A stretch of 64,000 nt of DNA from Treponema rectale (GTDB taxonomy: Bacteria > Spirochaetota > Spirochaetia > Treponematales > Treponemataceae): positions 124,001-188,000 of the forward strand of contig NZ_JACHFR010000003.1 in NCBI RefSeq assembly GCF_014202035.1, in the 5' to 3' direction. The notes beneath the pieces were generated by a model that saw only the letters and a program-made list of their open reading frames with translations, had not been told where the DNA came from and did not search any database. Positions 8,679-17,263 of the stretch are shown piece after piece. Both the position numbers and the translations under genes were made by a program. Each line of letters starts with the position of its first letter. Within the stretch, counting starts at the first letter, position 1.

Positions 8679-10187
8679 TTATTTTCCTGCTTCTTTTAAG
8701 CCTGCCTTGAATTCTTTAGGGGTAAGTCCCGTGTATTTCTTGAATTTCATAAAGAAGTAATCAGTGTTTGCATACCCCACCAGTTTTGAAATCTGATAGA
8801 CTTTAAGGTCCGTCTCTGTCAGACGTTTTTTTGCTTCTTCAATTCTAATCTGGTCGAGGAATGTATTGAACTGCACTCCTGTATGTTCCTTGAATTTTTT
8901 ACCAAGGTAAGCACTGTTGCAGTAAAACATCTGTCCCAGGGTTTCCAGCTTAAGGTCATCGGCATAATTAGTTTTGATATAGGCAATTACTTTAGTGATT
9001 GTAGATGTTGAAGTATTTGTATTGAAATTTTCAATAAAGTCGTAACTGAATTTTGTTACGATTTCATATACGTCGCAGAAACGTGTTTTCTCAAGAATCT
9101 TAGGAACAAGGTCATAGGCTGAGCTTATCTCAAAATCCCTTTCCGGATATTTTTTTAACAGACCGGCCTGCAGTTCTATTATGTAAGTAATGCACTGTGT
9201 CTTTACGGCATCAGGATTAAGTATGGAGGTTAAGGCAGTTTTTGACGAATCCAGAATCTGCTGGAGATGTTTTTTATCATAAGTTTCTATGCAGAAAATA
9301 ACGTCCTGGATTCTGGATTCAAAATTAAACTTGTCCTTGAGTGCATTTTCGTGAATTTCGGTGCAGTGAATCAGGCTTGAGTCTTCCCCGAAGAAAAGTC
9401 TGAATGTATTGTTCCTGCATTCAAGAAAAGATTTAAGCGCTCCCTCCACTCCTTTGTACGGGTTGCCTGTAATGACAAAAGGGCTTTTCTGAAACCTCTG
9501 GATGAACCGTTCCGTAGTTCTGTCAACTGCATCCGTGCTGCAGTCTGCAAACAGTACGATTATATCCTGGTCATGTACAACTGTAATCGGATTTAACTGG
9601 GAAAATGCAGACTGAATTTTTTTCTCAAGTTCATTGATACGTTCTGCATATCCGCATCTTTTGCTTGAGAAAAGTACGGCCTGATAGCTGCGGTTGTCTT
9701 CGTATCCTTCAGGAAAGGCATCTTCTTTTACTCCGAAAAGGAACAGCTGTGAGAAACACTGCTTCAAGTCTGCAGCGTCATTTGCGGTTGAGACCATGTC
9801 TTTTGCAAGTTCTGTAACCTTTTCTTCAAGCTGTTCTTCATCTATGGGTTTTACAAAATATCCCTTTGCACCGTAATTCATGGCTTCTTTTGCAAATTCA
9901 AAATCAGAGAATCCGGAAAGAATCAGAAAGGCCGTATTTTTTTTGTATTCACTGCCGGGATTTTTTTTAAGTTCCGCTATTTCCTTTAAAACTTCAACTC
10001 CCGTTTTTACCGGCATTTTTATATCAAGAAGAACCAGGTCCGGCTTCAGTTCCAGAATTTTTTCCAGTGCCTGATTTCCGTCTGAGGCTTCTCCGCAGAT
10101 TTCATAGCCGCATTTGTTCCAGTCGATTATTTTTTTCAGTCCGTTTCTGATACTTTTTTCATCATCTGCAATAAGTACTTTAAGCAT
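8679..10187 (-). CDS. response regulator with AraC-type DNA-binding domain (YesN family)
   Basis: 502 residues. The receiver domain (1-125) has the acidic pair D8/D9, phospho-acceptor D55 in LVLLDIKMP and K112-region FVKPIDEE. A long divergent middle region (about 130-395) follows. The C-terminal AraC helix-turn-helix pair occupies about 400-497 (LETLGQMFYCNSAYLGKKF and KVYQISKLVGYANTDYFF). Phosphorylated by the adjacent kinase, it should activate the downstream transporter and beta-galactosidase genes. Its start overlaps the end of the kinase gene by 8 bp, so the pair is translationally coupled. Confidence 0.94.
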   Translation of the reverse strand: MLKVLIADDEKSIRNGLKKIIDWNKCGYEICGEASDGNQALEKILELKPDLVLLDIKMPVKTGVEVLKEIAELKKNPGSEYKKNTAFLILSGFSDFEFAKEAMNYGAKGYFVKPIDEEQLEEKVTELAKDMVSTANDAADLKQCFSQLFLFGVKEDAFPEGYEDNRSYQAVLFSSKRCGYAERINELEKKIQSAFSQLNPITVVHDQDIIVLFADCSTDAVDRTTERFIQRFQKSPFVITGNPYKGVEGALKSFLECRNNTFRLFFGEDSSLIHCTEIHENALKDKFNFESRIQDVIFCIETYDKKHLQQILDSSKTALTSILNPDAVKTQCITYIIELQAGLLKKYPERDFEISSAYDLVPKILEKTRFCDVYEIVTKFSYDFIENFNTNTSTSTITKVIAYIKTNYADDLKLETLGQMFYCNSAYLGKKFKEHTGVQFNTFLDQIRIEEAKKRLTETDLKVYQISKLVGYANTDYFFMKFKKYTGLTPKEFKAGLKEAGK

Positions 10188-11973
10188 TTGTATCCTCTGT
10201 AACTAAAGGTAAAGTCAGCGTAATTGCCGTAATCTTCTCAGGAATGCTGAAGATTTTCATACCGTATTTCTGTCCGTAGAAAAGTCTGATTCTCTGATTG
10301 ACGTTTACAAGTCCGATGGAAGATCTGAACTCTTCTACGTTGGTATTGTTAAGCCTTCTGTTCAGTTCGTCAAGTTTTTCTTCAGGAATTCCTTCTCCGT
10401 TGTCCTGCACTGTTATTTTTAAGACAGCTTCTCCGTTTTCTGTTTCTGTCTTTATCAGTATGTAAATAAAACCGTTTTCAGTTTTTGATTCAAGTCCGTG
10501 GGCAAAACAGTTTTCTACAAGAGGCTGTATAAGGAGGGGAAGGATTTTTATCCTGTTTATGTCGCAGAGGGGAACTATGTCGTAGGAAATTCTCTCTCCA
10601 AATCTTTTATGCTGGATGTCCAGATAGTTTCCTATGATTTCGATTTCCTGCGAAAGAAGTACGTTTTCTTCTTTTACAGAAAGATTGTATCTGAGTATCT
10701 TAGCAAGGATTTTCAGCATGTAAGGTACGTCCCGGTCTTCACAGCTGAGGGCCTGCATTCTTATGTGTTCAAGGGTATTGAAGAGAAAGTGGGGATTTAT
10801 CTGTGCACTGAGCATTTTAAATCTTATGTCATTCTGCCTTGAAGTCAGCTGTTCTTTTTCTATGTCACGGATGTAAACTTCGTTTATGAGTTTTTTTATC
10901 TTTCTTGAGGTTTCGTATACCTCATCATATATTTCAGAGAATTCATCAGAACCTCCGATTGAAGGCGGAATGTTGAAGTTGTTCGTACCTACGCTTACGA
11001 TACCTTTTCTGACTTGAGAAACTCTTTTATGTATGGAAAAAGCAAGAAGCAGAATCATTGCGAGGGATGAAAGAATAAAAAGAAGAAAGACTATGGAAAT
11101 GTTGAGTCTGAATTTTGCAGTGGTCCTGAAAAGGTTTTCCATTGATATGAAAATATTTATCGTAAATTTTTCGTTCTGTCCGTGGTCAGGAGAAAATTCT
11201 TTTTTCAGTATGCTGAATTCTTTGGAGTCAATTTTTATTGTGTCACTGGATTTTTTTCCGGTGAGATTTATAAAGGTCGTTTCCGGATTGTTTATGGAAC
11301 TGAAAATGCACTGGTCAGAAAATTCTATGATTGAAGAATAGGGTGCAGATTTTAAACGCTGATTGATGAAGTCATTGCTTACGTTTATGCACAGTATTCC
11401 GATGAGGGTGTGATCAATTCCGTTCCAGACAGAACGTATAAGAGTCAGATGGGGTTTTTGTGTGATGGAATCTTTTTTATAGTACCAGAAGGGAGCACCG
11501 TTAAGGGAAACTGCATTTCTGTACCAGTCACTTCCCGTAACGTCATAAGTGTTTTTGGTGAAGAATCCGTTGTCGTGCAGACTCATGTTTGACGTGTAGA
11601 ATCTTATGCTTGAAATTGAACTGTAAGCCTTGATAAGCGGATCAATGAATTTTACCTCATTATATGCTTTGTACACTTCCAGCGGTGAGTGATATTCTTT
11701 TGATATGATGTTCCGTATTTCTGTGTTTACGCTGAGAACATTGGAAAGTTCGCTTATTCCGTTGAAACTTTCTTCAAAAAAAATATCAAGGGTGCGGAGA
11801 GTGCTTTCTGCTTCTTTGTTTTCCCAGCTGTTAAGGGTTTTGCTCAGCCATGAAATAAAAATTGTAAATGTGATTATAAGCGGAATGAAAAAAGTTATCG
11901 CATAAAGAAAATAAAGTTTCTGTGAAATCTTGAATCGGTTTATAACGGAAAAGAAAATGTTCCTTATGTTCAT
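10180..11973 (-). CDS. sensor histidine kinase (YesM/LytS-like)
   Basis: 597 residues. Two membrane segments (about 22-44 and 290-312) bracket a roughly 245-residue extracytoplasmic sensor domain of Cache type. A HAMP-like region (313-365) leads to the His_kinase box NPHFLFNT with H395 as likely phospho-acceptor. The ATPase has an N box (PLLIQPLVENCFAHG) and a G box (DNGEGIPEE). It should sense a sugar or binding-protein state and signal to the AraC regulator. No Shine-Dalgarno precedes the ATG, which sits about 24 bp after the hairpin 11998-12050 on the transcribed strand. Transcription may therefore depend on read-through from the lipoprotein gene at 12067-12441. Confidence 0.93.
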   Translation of the reverse strand: MNIRNIFFSVINRFKISQKLYFLYAITFFIPLIITFTIFISWLSKTLNSWENKEAESTLRTLDIFFEESFNGISELSNVLSVNTEIRNIISKEYHSPLEVYKAYNEVKFIDPLIKAYSSISSIRFYTSNMSLHDNGFFTKNTYDVTGSDWYRNAVSLNGAPFWYYKKDSITQKPHLTLIRSVWNGIDHTLIGILCINVSNDFINQRLKSAPYSSIIEFSDQCIFSSINNPETTFINLTGKKSSDTIKIDSKEFSILKKEFSPDHGQNEKFTINIFISMENLFRTTAKFRLNISIVFLLFILSSLAMILLLAFSIHKRVSQVRKGIVSVGTNNFNIPPSIGGSDEFSEIYDEVYETSRKIKKLINEVYIRDIEKEQLTSRQNDIRFKMLSAQINPHFLFNTLEHIRMQALSCEDRDVPYMLKILAKILRYNLSVKEENVLLSQEIEIIGNYLDIQHKRFGERISYDIVPLCDINRIKILPLLIQPLVENCFAHGLESKTENGFIYILIKTETENGEAVLKITVQDNGEGIPEEKLDELNRRLNNTNVEEFRSSIGLVNVNQRIRLFYGQKYGMKIFSIPEKITAITLTLPLVTEDTNA

Positions 11974-11997
11974 AAAAAAGACCGGAAAAATAAGATT

Positions 11998-12058
11998 ACA
12001 GAACCGTCCTGAAAAATCAGGAATGTCCGTTAAGTTTCAGGACGTTCTGTTTTTTTTT
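11998..12058. terminator. hairpin between small lipoprotein gene and kinase gene
   Basis: The arm at 11998-12014 (ACAGAACC GTCCTGAAA) pairs with 12035-12050 (TTTCAGGACGTTCTGT) with one bulge. On the plus strand a run of eight T follows. On the minus strand, the direction of the flanking genes, the tail is the weaker TAATCTTATTTTT. It could be a leaky terminator or attenuator for the downstream kinase gene. Confidence 0.7.
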
Positions 12059-12066
12059 GTGAATCT

Positions 12067-12441
12067 TTACCAGTTTTTAAGGAGACTGCTTGCAGAGTCC
12101 AGTGCGTTTGCGGCAGATTCTTTAATAGCTTTTGAATTTGCATCTACGCTTTCTTTGATTGTATCTTTGTATGAATCTGCAGTTGAAGAAAGTGAATCAG
12201 CGTAAGCTTTTGCCGTAGCATCAAGTGTTTCTGAGTATGCTTCTGAAGTTTTTTTGAGCGCTTCAATCTGTGCGTCCAGTGATGCAGATATGTTTCCTTT
12301 ATCTGATGTGGAAGTATTTTCTGTTTTCTGTTCTGAAGTTTTTTCAGATGATGTTTCAGTTTTAGATTCTTTTTTTGAGCATCCGGTTATTGCTGCGGCA
12401 GAAAAAGCTGCGAGAATGATAGCTGCTGTAATTTTTTTCAT
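12067..12441 (-). CDS. small coiled-coil lipoprotein, function unknown
   Basis: 124 residues counting from the ATG at 12441, chosen because a strong Shine-Dalgarno (GGGAGGA, complement of 12447-12453) lies five bases upstream. An upstream in-frame ATG (12495) would put extra residues before the signal peptide. The lipobox is AITGC (C21). A Lys/Glu/Ser/Thr-rich linker (22-50) is followed by a long amphipathic helix with Ala heptads (about 55-120: IEALKKTSEAYSETLDATAK and repeats). It resembles small envelope lipoproteins that form coiled coils. It lies immediately upstream of the sensor kinase gene on the same strand, so an accessory role in the same envelope signalling system is possible but unproven. 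Confidence 0.75.
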   Translation of the reverse strand: MKKITAAIILAAFSAAAITGCSKKESKTETSSEKTSEQKTENTSTSDKGNISASLDAQIEALKKTSEAYSETLDATAKAYADSLSSTADSYKDTIKESVDANSKAIKESAANALDSASSLLKNW

Positions 12442-12532
12442 TTGTGTCCTCCCGAGTATGAGTCCTGTTTTCAATAGCACTAAGTATATCAGCAAGATTG
12501 AAAAATAAAAAGTTTTTTGCTGAAATTTATGA

Positions 12533-12569
12533 TGTTTTTTTTACATTGATCAGATTTTATTCTTATGGT
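12533..12569 (+). promoter_or_regulatory. GH74 gene promoter with upstream T-tract
   Basis: GATG plus eight T (12531-12542) precedes TTACAT (12541-12546), a 17-bp spacer and TATGGT (12564-12569). The layout matches promoters at 26206-26240 and 31080-31114 base for base in spacing. Confidence 0.45.
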
Positions 12570-12595
12570 GTATCATAATGAAAATGGGAGATTGT

Positions 12596-15007
12596 ATGAA
12601 AAAGATTGTAAAATCACTTGCAGCTGCAGCATCGGCTGTTTTAGTTTTTGCAGGATGTGCAAGTACCGGTTCATCGGGAAGCACTTCTCCTCAGTATACT
12701 CAGAAAGGATGGAAGAGTGTAAAAATTCATGGCGGCGGTATGGTTCCGGGCCTTATCTATAATACTTCAAAGCAGGGTGTTCTTTATGCCCGCACGGATA
12801 TGGGAGGCGCTTACCGTTTTGATGCTGCATCTCAAAGCTGGATTCCCCTTACAGATTTTGCAGGTGTGGAAGACTACGGACGCCTGGGTATCGCAAGTAT
12901 TGCTACAGATCCTGTTGAACCGAATCGTCTCGTAATTGCTTCCGGAACATACACCAATGACTGGGAAAAAGGTCCTTCTCAGATGCTTGTTTCTGAAGAT
13001 TACGGAAATACGTTTAAGAGAATTGACATGTATAAGTCAGACGGAACTCCACTTAAAATGGGCGGCAACATGCCTGGACGCGGTGCCGGTGAACGTCTTG
13101 CAATAGATCCGAACAATAATAAGATCGTTTATTTCGGAAGCTTCGGCGACGGTCTTTATAAAAGTGAAGATTACGGACATACATGGAAAGAAGTAAAGTC
13201 ATTCCCGGCAAAAGGAAATGTCTACGATGAAGGTTTCAGTACATGGTCACATTTTGATCATTATTTCGGAATCATGTGGGTTGTCTTTGATCCTGAAAGC
13301 GGAACTCCTGGAAACGGAAGTAAAAACATTTACTGCGGTGTTGCTGATACAAAAAATACAATCTATGAATCTAACGATGCAGGAGTTACATGGCATCCTC
13401 TTGAAGGCCAGCCGAAAATCGGTGATTTCAGTTACGGAAAGCCTGAGGCTCAGAAAGCCCGTGGAGAAGCTAAGCATAAGCACATGACCGGTGATGTATG
13501 TTCATGTCACATGTATTATCCTTTGAAAGGAGTTTATTCACCAAAGGGAGAACTTCTTGTTTCTTACAATGCAGGTTTTGGTCCTTACTCATCTGCATAC
13601 TGGGGAGGAGCAATCTGGAAGTTTAATTTCAAGACAAGGGAATGGACTGACATCTCCCTTCCTAAACATGATCCTGATCCAAGCTATGCAACGACAGACC
13701 GTGCCGTAGGAAGCGTTGCCGTTGATTATCAGAATCCTGATGTCCTGATTGCCGTTACGATGAATGAATGGTGGCCTGATGAATACATTTACCGTTCAAC
13801 AGACGGAGGTGCAACATGGGATCCTATCTGGTATCTCGACGGATATCCTAACCGTGTAGATAAATATTCAATCAATATTAAAGACGTTCCGTGGCTTGAC
13901 TGGGGAACACAGAAAACCCTTCCTGAGGAAAACCCGAAACTGGGATGGTGTATTGCAGATATTGAAATAGATCCTTTTGATTCTGACCGCATGATGTACG
14001 GAACAGGGGCGGGAATTTATTCTACCGGAAACCTTACTGACTGGGACAGGGGAAAGAGGGTTAACTTTATTCCTTATGCAGAGGGAATTGAAGAGTGTGC
14101 CGTTCTTGATCTTATAAGTCCTACAGAAGGAGCTCATCTTATTTCCGGTGTAGGTGATATCGGAGGATTTGTTCACTACGATCTTACAAAAGCATCTCCG
14201 ATGATTGTCAATCCTAACATCAGTGGAGTAAGCAGTCTTGATTATGCAGCAGAGGATCCGTATTACATAATCCGCATGGGAGACGGCAAGCTCATGATTT
14301 CTTATGACGGCGGAGATGAATGGAACCCGGTAAAGAATTATATTCAGGGTGCAAATGAAGGCTGGGGCGGAACTGCTGCAGTTAATGCAGATTCAAGTGT
14401 AATTGTATGGGCACCGAGCAATCTTGTTCCGAGCTGGACTGATGATGAGGGTGAACACTGGAATGTCTGCAGTGGACTTCCAGAAAACTGTAAGGTTGTA
14501 AGTGACAGAGTAAATAAAAACAAGTTCTACGCTTACGGTGGTGATAAAAAATTCTATGCAAGTACTGACGGTGGAAAATCTTTTGTCATGGTAAATGACA
14601 GATGGAATAAATCCGGAAAAGATTCATGGCAGAGTGATCTTAATGCAGTAATCGGCTGCGAGGGACATCTGTGGTTTGCTGCAGGAGAAGCAGGTCTCTA
14701 TCATTCTGAGGACGGAGGAATTACATGGACTTCCATCAGCGGATTTGATGATGCACTTGTAATCGGTCTCGGTAAGGCAAAGGACAGCTCTTCTTATCAG
14801 GTGCTTTATACAAACAGTAAGTATAAAGGAAAGTATGGAATCTATATGTCGGAAGACAAAGGGGTAACCTGGACCCGCATAAATGACGACAACCATCAGT
14901 ACGGTGCTGCAAATACAGCCATTACCGGTGATCCGAGAGTTTACGGACGTGTATATCTTGGAACCAACGGCCGCGGTATTGTATACCGGGATGTTTTTGA
15001 AAACTGA
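12596..15007 (+). CDS. GH74-family xyloglucanase-type lipoprotein
   Basis: 803 residues from the ATG at 12596, preferred because GGGAG lies five bases upstream and the signal peptide MKKIVKSLAAAA begins there; an ATG 18 bp earlier is unlikely. The lipobox VFAGC lipidates C21. Two seven-bladed propellers with BNR/Asp-box repeats (SEDYGNTFKR, STDGGATWDP, SYDGGDEWNP, SEDGGITWTS, SEDKGVTWTR) follow. GH74 signatures: TDMGGAYRF with D68 as the expected catalytic base and GVGDIGGF with D521 as the expected acid. Such enzymes cut the beta-1,4-glucan backbone of xyloglucan. Surface anchoring suggests hydrolysis outside the cell. It is monocistronic, with its own promoter and a strong terminator at 15074-15112. 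Confidence 0.92.
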   Translation: MKKIVKSLAAAASAVLVFAGCASTGSSGSTSPQYTQKGWKSVKIHGGGMVPGLIYNTSKQGVLYARTDMGGAYRFDAASQSWIPLTDFAGVEDYGRLGIASIATDPVEPNRLVIASGTYTNDWEKGPSQMLVSEDYGNTFKRIDMYKSDGTPLKMGGNMPGRGAGERLAIDPNNNKIVYFGSFGDGLYKSEDYGHTWKEVKSFPAKGNVYDEGFSTWSHFDHYFGIMWVVFDPESGTPGNGSKNIYCGVADTKNTIYESNDAGVTWHPLEGQPKIGDFSYGKPEAQKARGEAKHKHMTGDVCSCHMYYPLKGVYSPKGELLVSYNAGFGPYSSAYWGGAIWKFNFKTREWTDISLPKHDPDPSYATTDRAVGSVAVDYQNPDVLIAVTMNEWWPDEYIYRSTDGGATWDPIWYLDGYPNRVDKYSINIKDVPWLDWGTQKTLPEENPKLGWCIADIEIDPFDSDRMMYGTGAGIYSTGNLTDWDRGKRVNFIPYAEGIEECAVLDLISPTEGAHLISGVGDIGGFVHYDLTKASPMIVNPNISGVSSLDYAAEDPYYIIRMGDGKLMISYDGGDEWNPVKNYIQGANEGWGGTAAVNADSSVIVWAPSNLVPSWTDDEGEHWNVCSGLPENCKVVSDRVNKNKFYAYGGDKKFYASTDGGKSFVMVNDRWNKSGKDSWQSDLNAVIGCEGHLWFAAGEAGLYHSEDGGITWTSISGFDDALVIGLGKAKDSSSYQVLYTNSKYKGKYGIYMSEDKGVTWTRINDDNHQYGAANTAITGDPRVYGRVYLGTNGRGIVYRDVFEN

Positions 15008-15073
15008 CTGTTTATATAGTAGTATTTATAAAAGTTTAGAAACATACTCCGTTTAAAACTTTTTTAGCTTTTT

Positions 15074-15112
15074 CCCCTGTTCAGCTTCACCCTGAACCAG
15101 GGGATTTTTTTT
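15074..15112 (+). terminator. terminator after GH74 gene
   Basis: CCCCTGTTCAG (15074-15084) pairs with CTGAACCAGGGG (15092-15103, one bulged base), followed by a run of eight T (15105-15112). Confidence 0.9.
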
Positions 15113-15136
15113 ACGATTTTACCTTCAGACAATATA

Positions 15137-15303
15137 GGGATGACCAATAAGTTCAAAAAATGTCATTTTCGGGCTGTTAGCAACTTTTTATAAGTGTCAT
15201 TTTCGGGCTGGACCCGAAAATCCCCCTGCATGAGATTGCCGCATCAAGTGCGGCAATGACAGGCTGTCGAGCACGGCAATGACTCATACTTATTGGTCAT
15301 CCC
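15137..15303. repeat. palindromic MITE-like element, copy 1 (inverted orientation)
   Basis: A 167-bp element bounded by perfect 16-bp inverted repeats (GGGATGACCAATAAGT at 15137-15152, its complement at 15288-15303). Inside are two copies of TGTCATTTTCGGGCT, the hairpin GATTGCCGCATCAAGTGCGG and the related CGAGCACGGCAATGAC. It is the reverse complement in layout of copy 3 (28607-28750). It has no coding capacity and fills most of the gap between the GH74 terminator and the mrp-type gene. Confidence 0.85.
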
Positions 15304-15385
15304 CCAGAGGTTTGCACACCTTGTTTTATCTATTTTGATTTTGTTGTATACTTTCAGGAAATAATTTTTTTCGAGGTTGTTTTAT

Positions 15386-16237
15386 ATGAGTGAAAATTGC
15401 GGTGGAAACTGTTCCGGCTGCGGTCAGAACTGTGAAAAGCGTTCTTTAAAGGAAAGTCTTCATGAAGGTTCAAGCGTAAAAAAAGTAATAGCTGTTGTTT
15501 CCGGAAAGGGTGGTGTAGGAAAATCTCTTGTTACAAACCTTCTTGCCTGCAAAGTTCATAGGGATGGTTTTAAAACCGCCATTCTTGATGCAGATATAAC
15601 GGGACCTTCTGTTCCTACAGCATTCGGTCTTCACGGAGAAAAGGCTGAAGCCGGTGCAATGACAATGAAAGATGGTAAGGCTCAGGAATATCTTAAATCC
15701 GTAAAGACTTCTACCGGTATTCAGATTATGAGCATGAACTTTCTGCTTCCGGAGGAAAATACTCCTGTAATCTGGAGGGGGCCTGTAATTTCTGGTGCGG
15801 TAAAGCAGTTCTGGACAGATGTAGTATGGGAAGACGTAGACTTTATGTTCGTTGACTGTCCGCCGGGAACAGGTGACGTACCTCTTACTGTTTTCCAGGC
15901 ACTTCCTGTTGACGGAATCATTGTTGTTGCTTCTCCACAGCAGCTTGTACGCGTTATCGTAGAGAAAGCAGTAAACATGGCCAACATGATGAATGTTCCT
16001 ATTCTCGGTCTTGTAGAAAACATGAGCTATGTTGAATGTCCTGACTGCGGTAAGCAGATAAGAATTTTCGGCGAAAACAATATTGAAGGAATTGCCAGGG
16101 ATTTTGGCCTCAAAGTTCTTGCCCGCATTCCTATTGAACAGAAGATGAGCGTTACGGTAGATAATGGAGAAATTGAAACTCTTGATGTAAACTATGTAGA
16201 CGAAGCAGCTTCTGTTGTAGAAAATCTTTTAAAATAA
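15386..16237 (+). CDS. Mrp/NBP35-family iron-sulfur carrier P-loop ATPase
   Basis: 283 residues from the ATG at 15386 (GAGG nine bases upstream); an in-frame TTG at 15377 is a weaker choice. The deviant Walker A VSGKGGVGKS (39-47) and switch DCPPGTGDVP place it in the Mrp/ApbC/NBP35 group, which carries and delivers Fe-S clusters in the cytoplasm. A Cys-rich N-terminus (C5, C9, C12, C16) resembles the ferredoxin-like cluster of NBP35-type members, and CPDC at 218-221 is the conserved dimer-interface cluster site. The dihydrouridine synthase gene follows 16 bp later, probably cotranscribed. Confidence 0.92.
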   Translation: MSENCGGNCSGCGQNCEKRSLKESLHEGSSVKKVIAVVSGKGGVGKSLVTNLLACKVHRDGFKTAILDADITGPSVPTAFGLHGEKAEAGAMTMKDGKAQEYLKSVKTSTGIQIMSMNFLLPEENTPVIWRGPVISGAVKQFWTDVVWEDVDFMFVDCPPGTGDVPLTVFQALPVDGIIVVASPQQLVRVIVEKAVNMANMMNVPILGLVENMSYVECPDCGKQIRIFGENNIEGIARDFGLKVLARIPIEQKMSVTVDNGEIETLDVNYVDEAASVVENLLK

Positions 16238-16253
16238 GCGGCAGAATTTAATA

Positions 16254-17252
16254 ATGAAGCTGGTCTGTGCACCCATGGCAACTTTAAGTCATGAAGCCTT
16301 CCGCCGTATTACGGAGGGCTTTGGCGGTTGCCATGAGTATTTTACTGAAATGATAAATGCAACTTCTCTTTTGAATAACGGCCCCTGGGAGAAGTTTTAC
16401 CTTATTAACGAAACTGCTCCTGAAAAAATCGTGTGGCAGCTTACGGGAAGTGATGCAGAAAAAATAGCGGAAGCTGTTCCTGTTGTATGTTCCCGTGGTG
16501 GAACAGGGGTTGATCTGAATATGGGCTGCAGCGCTCCACAGATTTATAAAACTGGAGCCGGTATTGCATGGATGCTTAAAGATATTTCTGAAACAGAGCA
16601 TCTGGTCAGTCTTGTCAGAAATCGTCTTGATGAAGCAGGCCGGCAGTATGGACGAAAATTCCGTTTCAGCGTAAAATGCAGGCTCGGTGATGAGGATTAT
16701 ACAAAAGAAAAGTTTTTTGATTTCATCCGCATGCTTTACGAAAACGGAGTTGAGCTTGTAACCCTTCATGCACGGACAAAAAAAGAAAAATGCGTCCGTA
16801 CTGTTCCCCGCTATGAAATTGTTGAAGAACTTGCCCTGAAATTTCCTGCACTCGATGTTTATGTAAACGGAAGCATAAAGGATGTTTCTTCTGCTGACTT
16901 TGCCTTAAAAAAATGTCCTTTCGTAAAGGGAATGATGATTGCACGTCAGGCAGCCGTTACTCCGTGGATTTTTAGTCTGCTGGATAGATACATTAACGGC
17001 ACGGAGCTGAAGGTTTCTAAAGTTGACCGGATGCAGGTTGCCCTTGATTTTGCAGACTATGTAGAAAAGTATCAGCCGGAAGAATTTTACCGCACCAGAA
17101 TCCAGAGGTTCTTTGCGTACTATTGTACTCAGTTTTTTTTCGGTCATCTGTTTTCATCAGAACTTCTTAATTATAAAAGTATTGAAGATACGAAGAAAAA
17201 AATAGAGGGCTACTTTGAACGTAACCCTCATGAAAGATTTATTGAGCTTTAA
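16254..17252 (+). CDS. dus: tRNA-dihydrouridine synthase
   Basis: 332 residues, normal for Dus. This FMN-dependent enzyme reduces uridine to dihydrouridine in tRNA. Visible are the N-terminal barrel start KLVCAPMA, LDLNMGCSAPQ-type motif with C92 as the catalytic cysteine, VKCRLGDED, and LVTLHARTKKE, followed by VYVNGSIKD and a helical C-terminal domain. The Dus subtype is not clear: the usual GCP is GCS here. It runs convergent to argS with only 11 bp between the two stops and no obvious terminator. Confidence 0.9.
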   Translation: MKLVCAPMATLSHEAFRRITEGFGGCHEYFTEMINATSLLNNGPWEKFYLINETAPEKIVWQLTGSDAEKIAEAVPVVCSRGGTGVDLNMGCSAPQIYKTGAGIAWMLKDISETEHLVSLVRNRLDEAGRQYGRKFRFSVKCRLGDEDYTKEKFFDFIRMLYENGVELVTLHARTKKEKCVRTVPRYEIVEELALKFPALDVYVNGSIKDVSSADFALKKCPFVKGMMIARQAAVTPWIFSLLDRYINGTELKVSKVDRMQVALDFADYVEKYQPEEFYRTRIQRFFAYYCTQFFFGHLFSSELLNYKSIEDTKKKIEGYFERNPHERFIEL

Positions 17253-17263
17253 TCAGATAAGCC

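Noticed and set aside
15137-15303. Insertion sequence
   Set aside because: The element has inverted ends but is under 170 bp and has no transposase frame.
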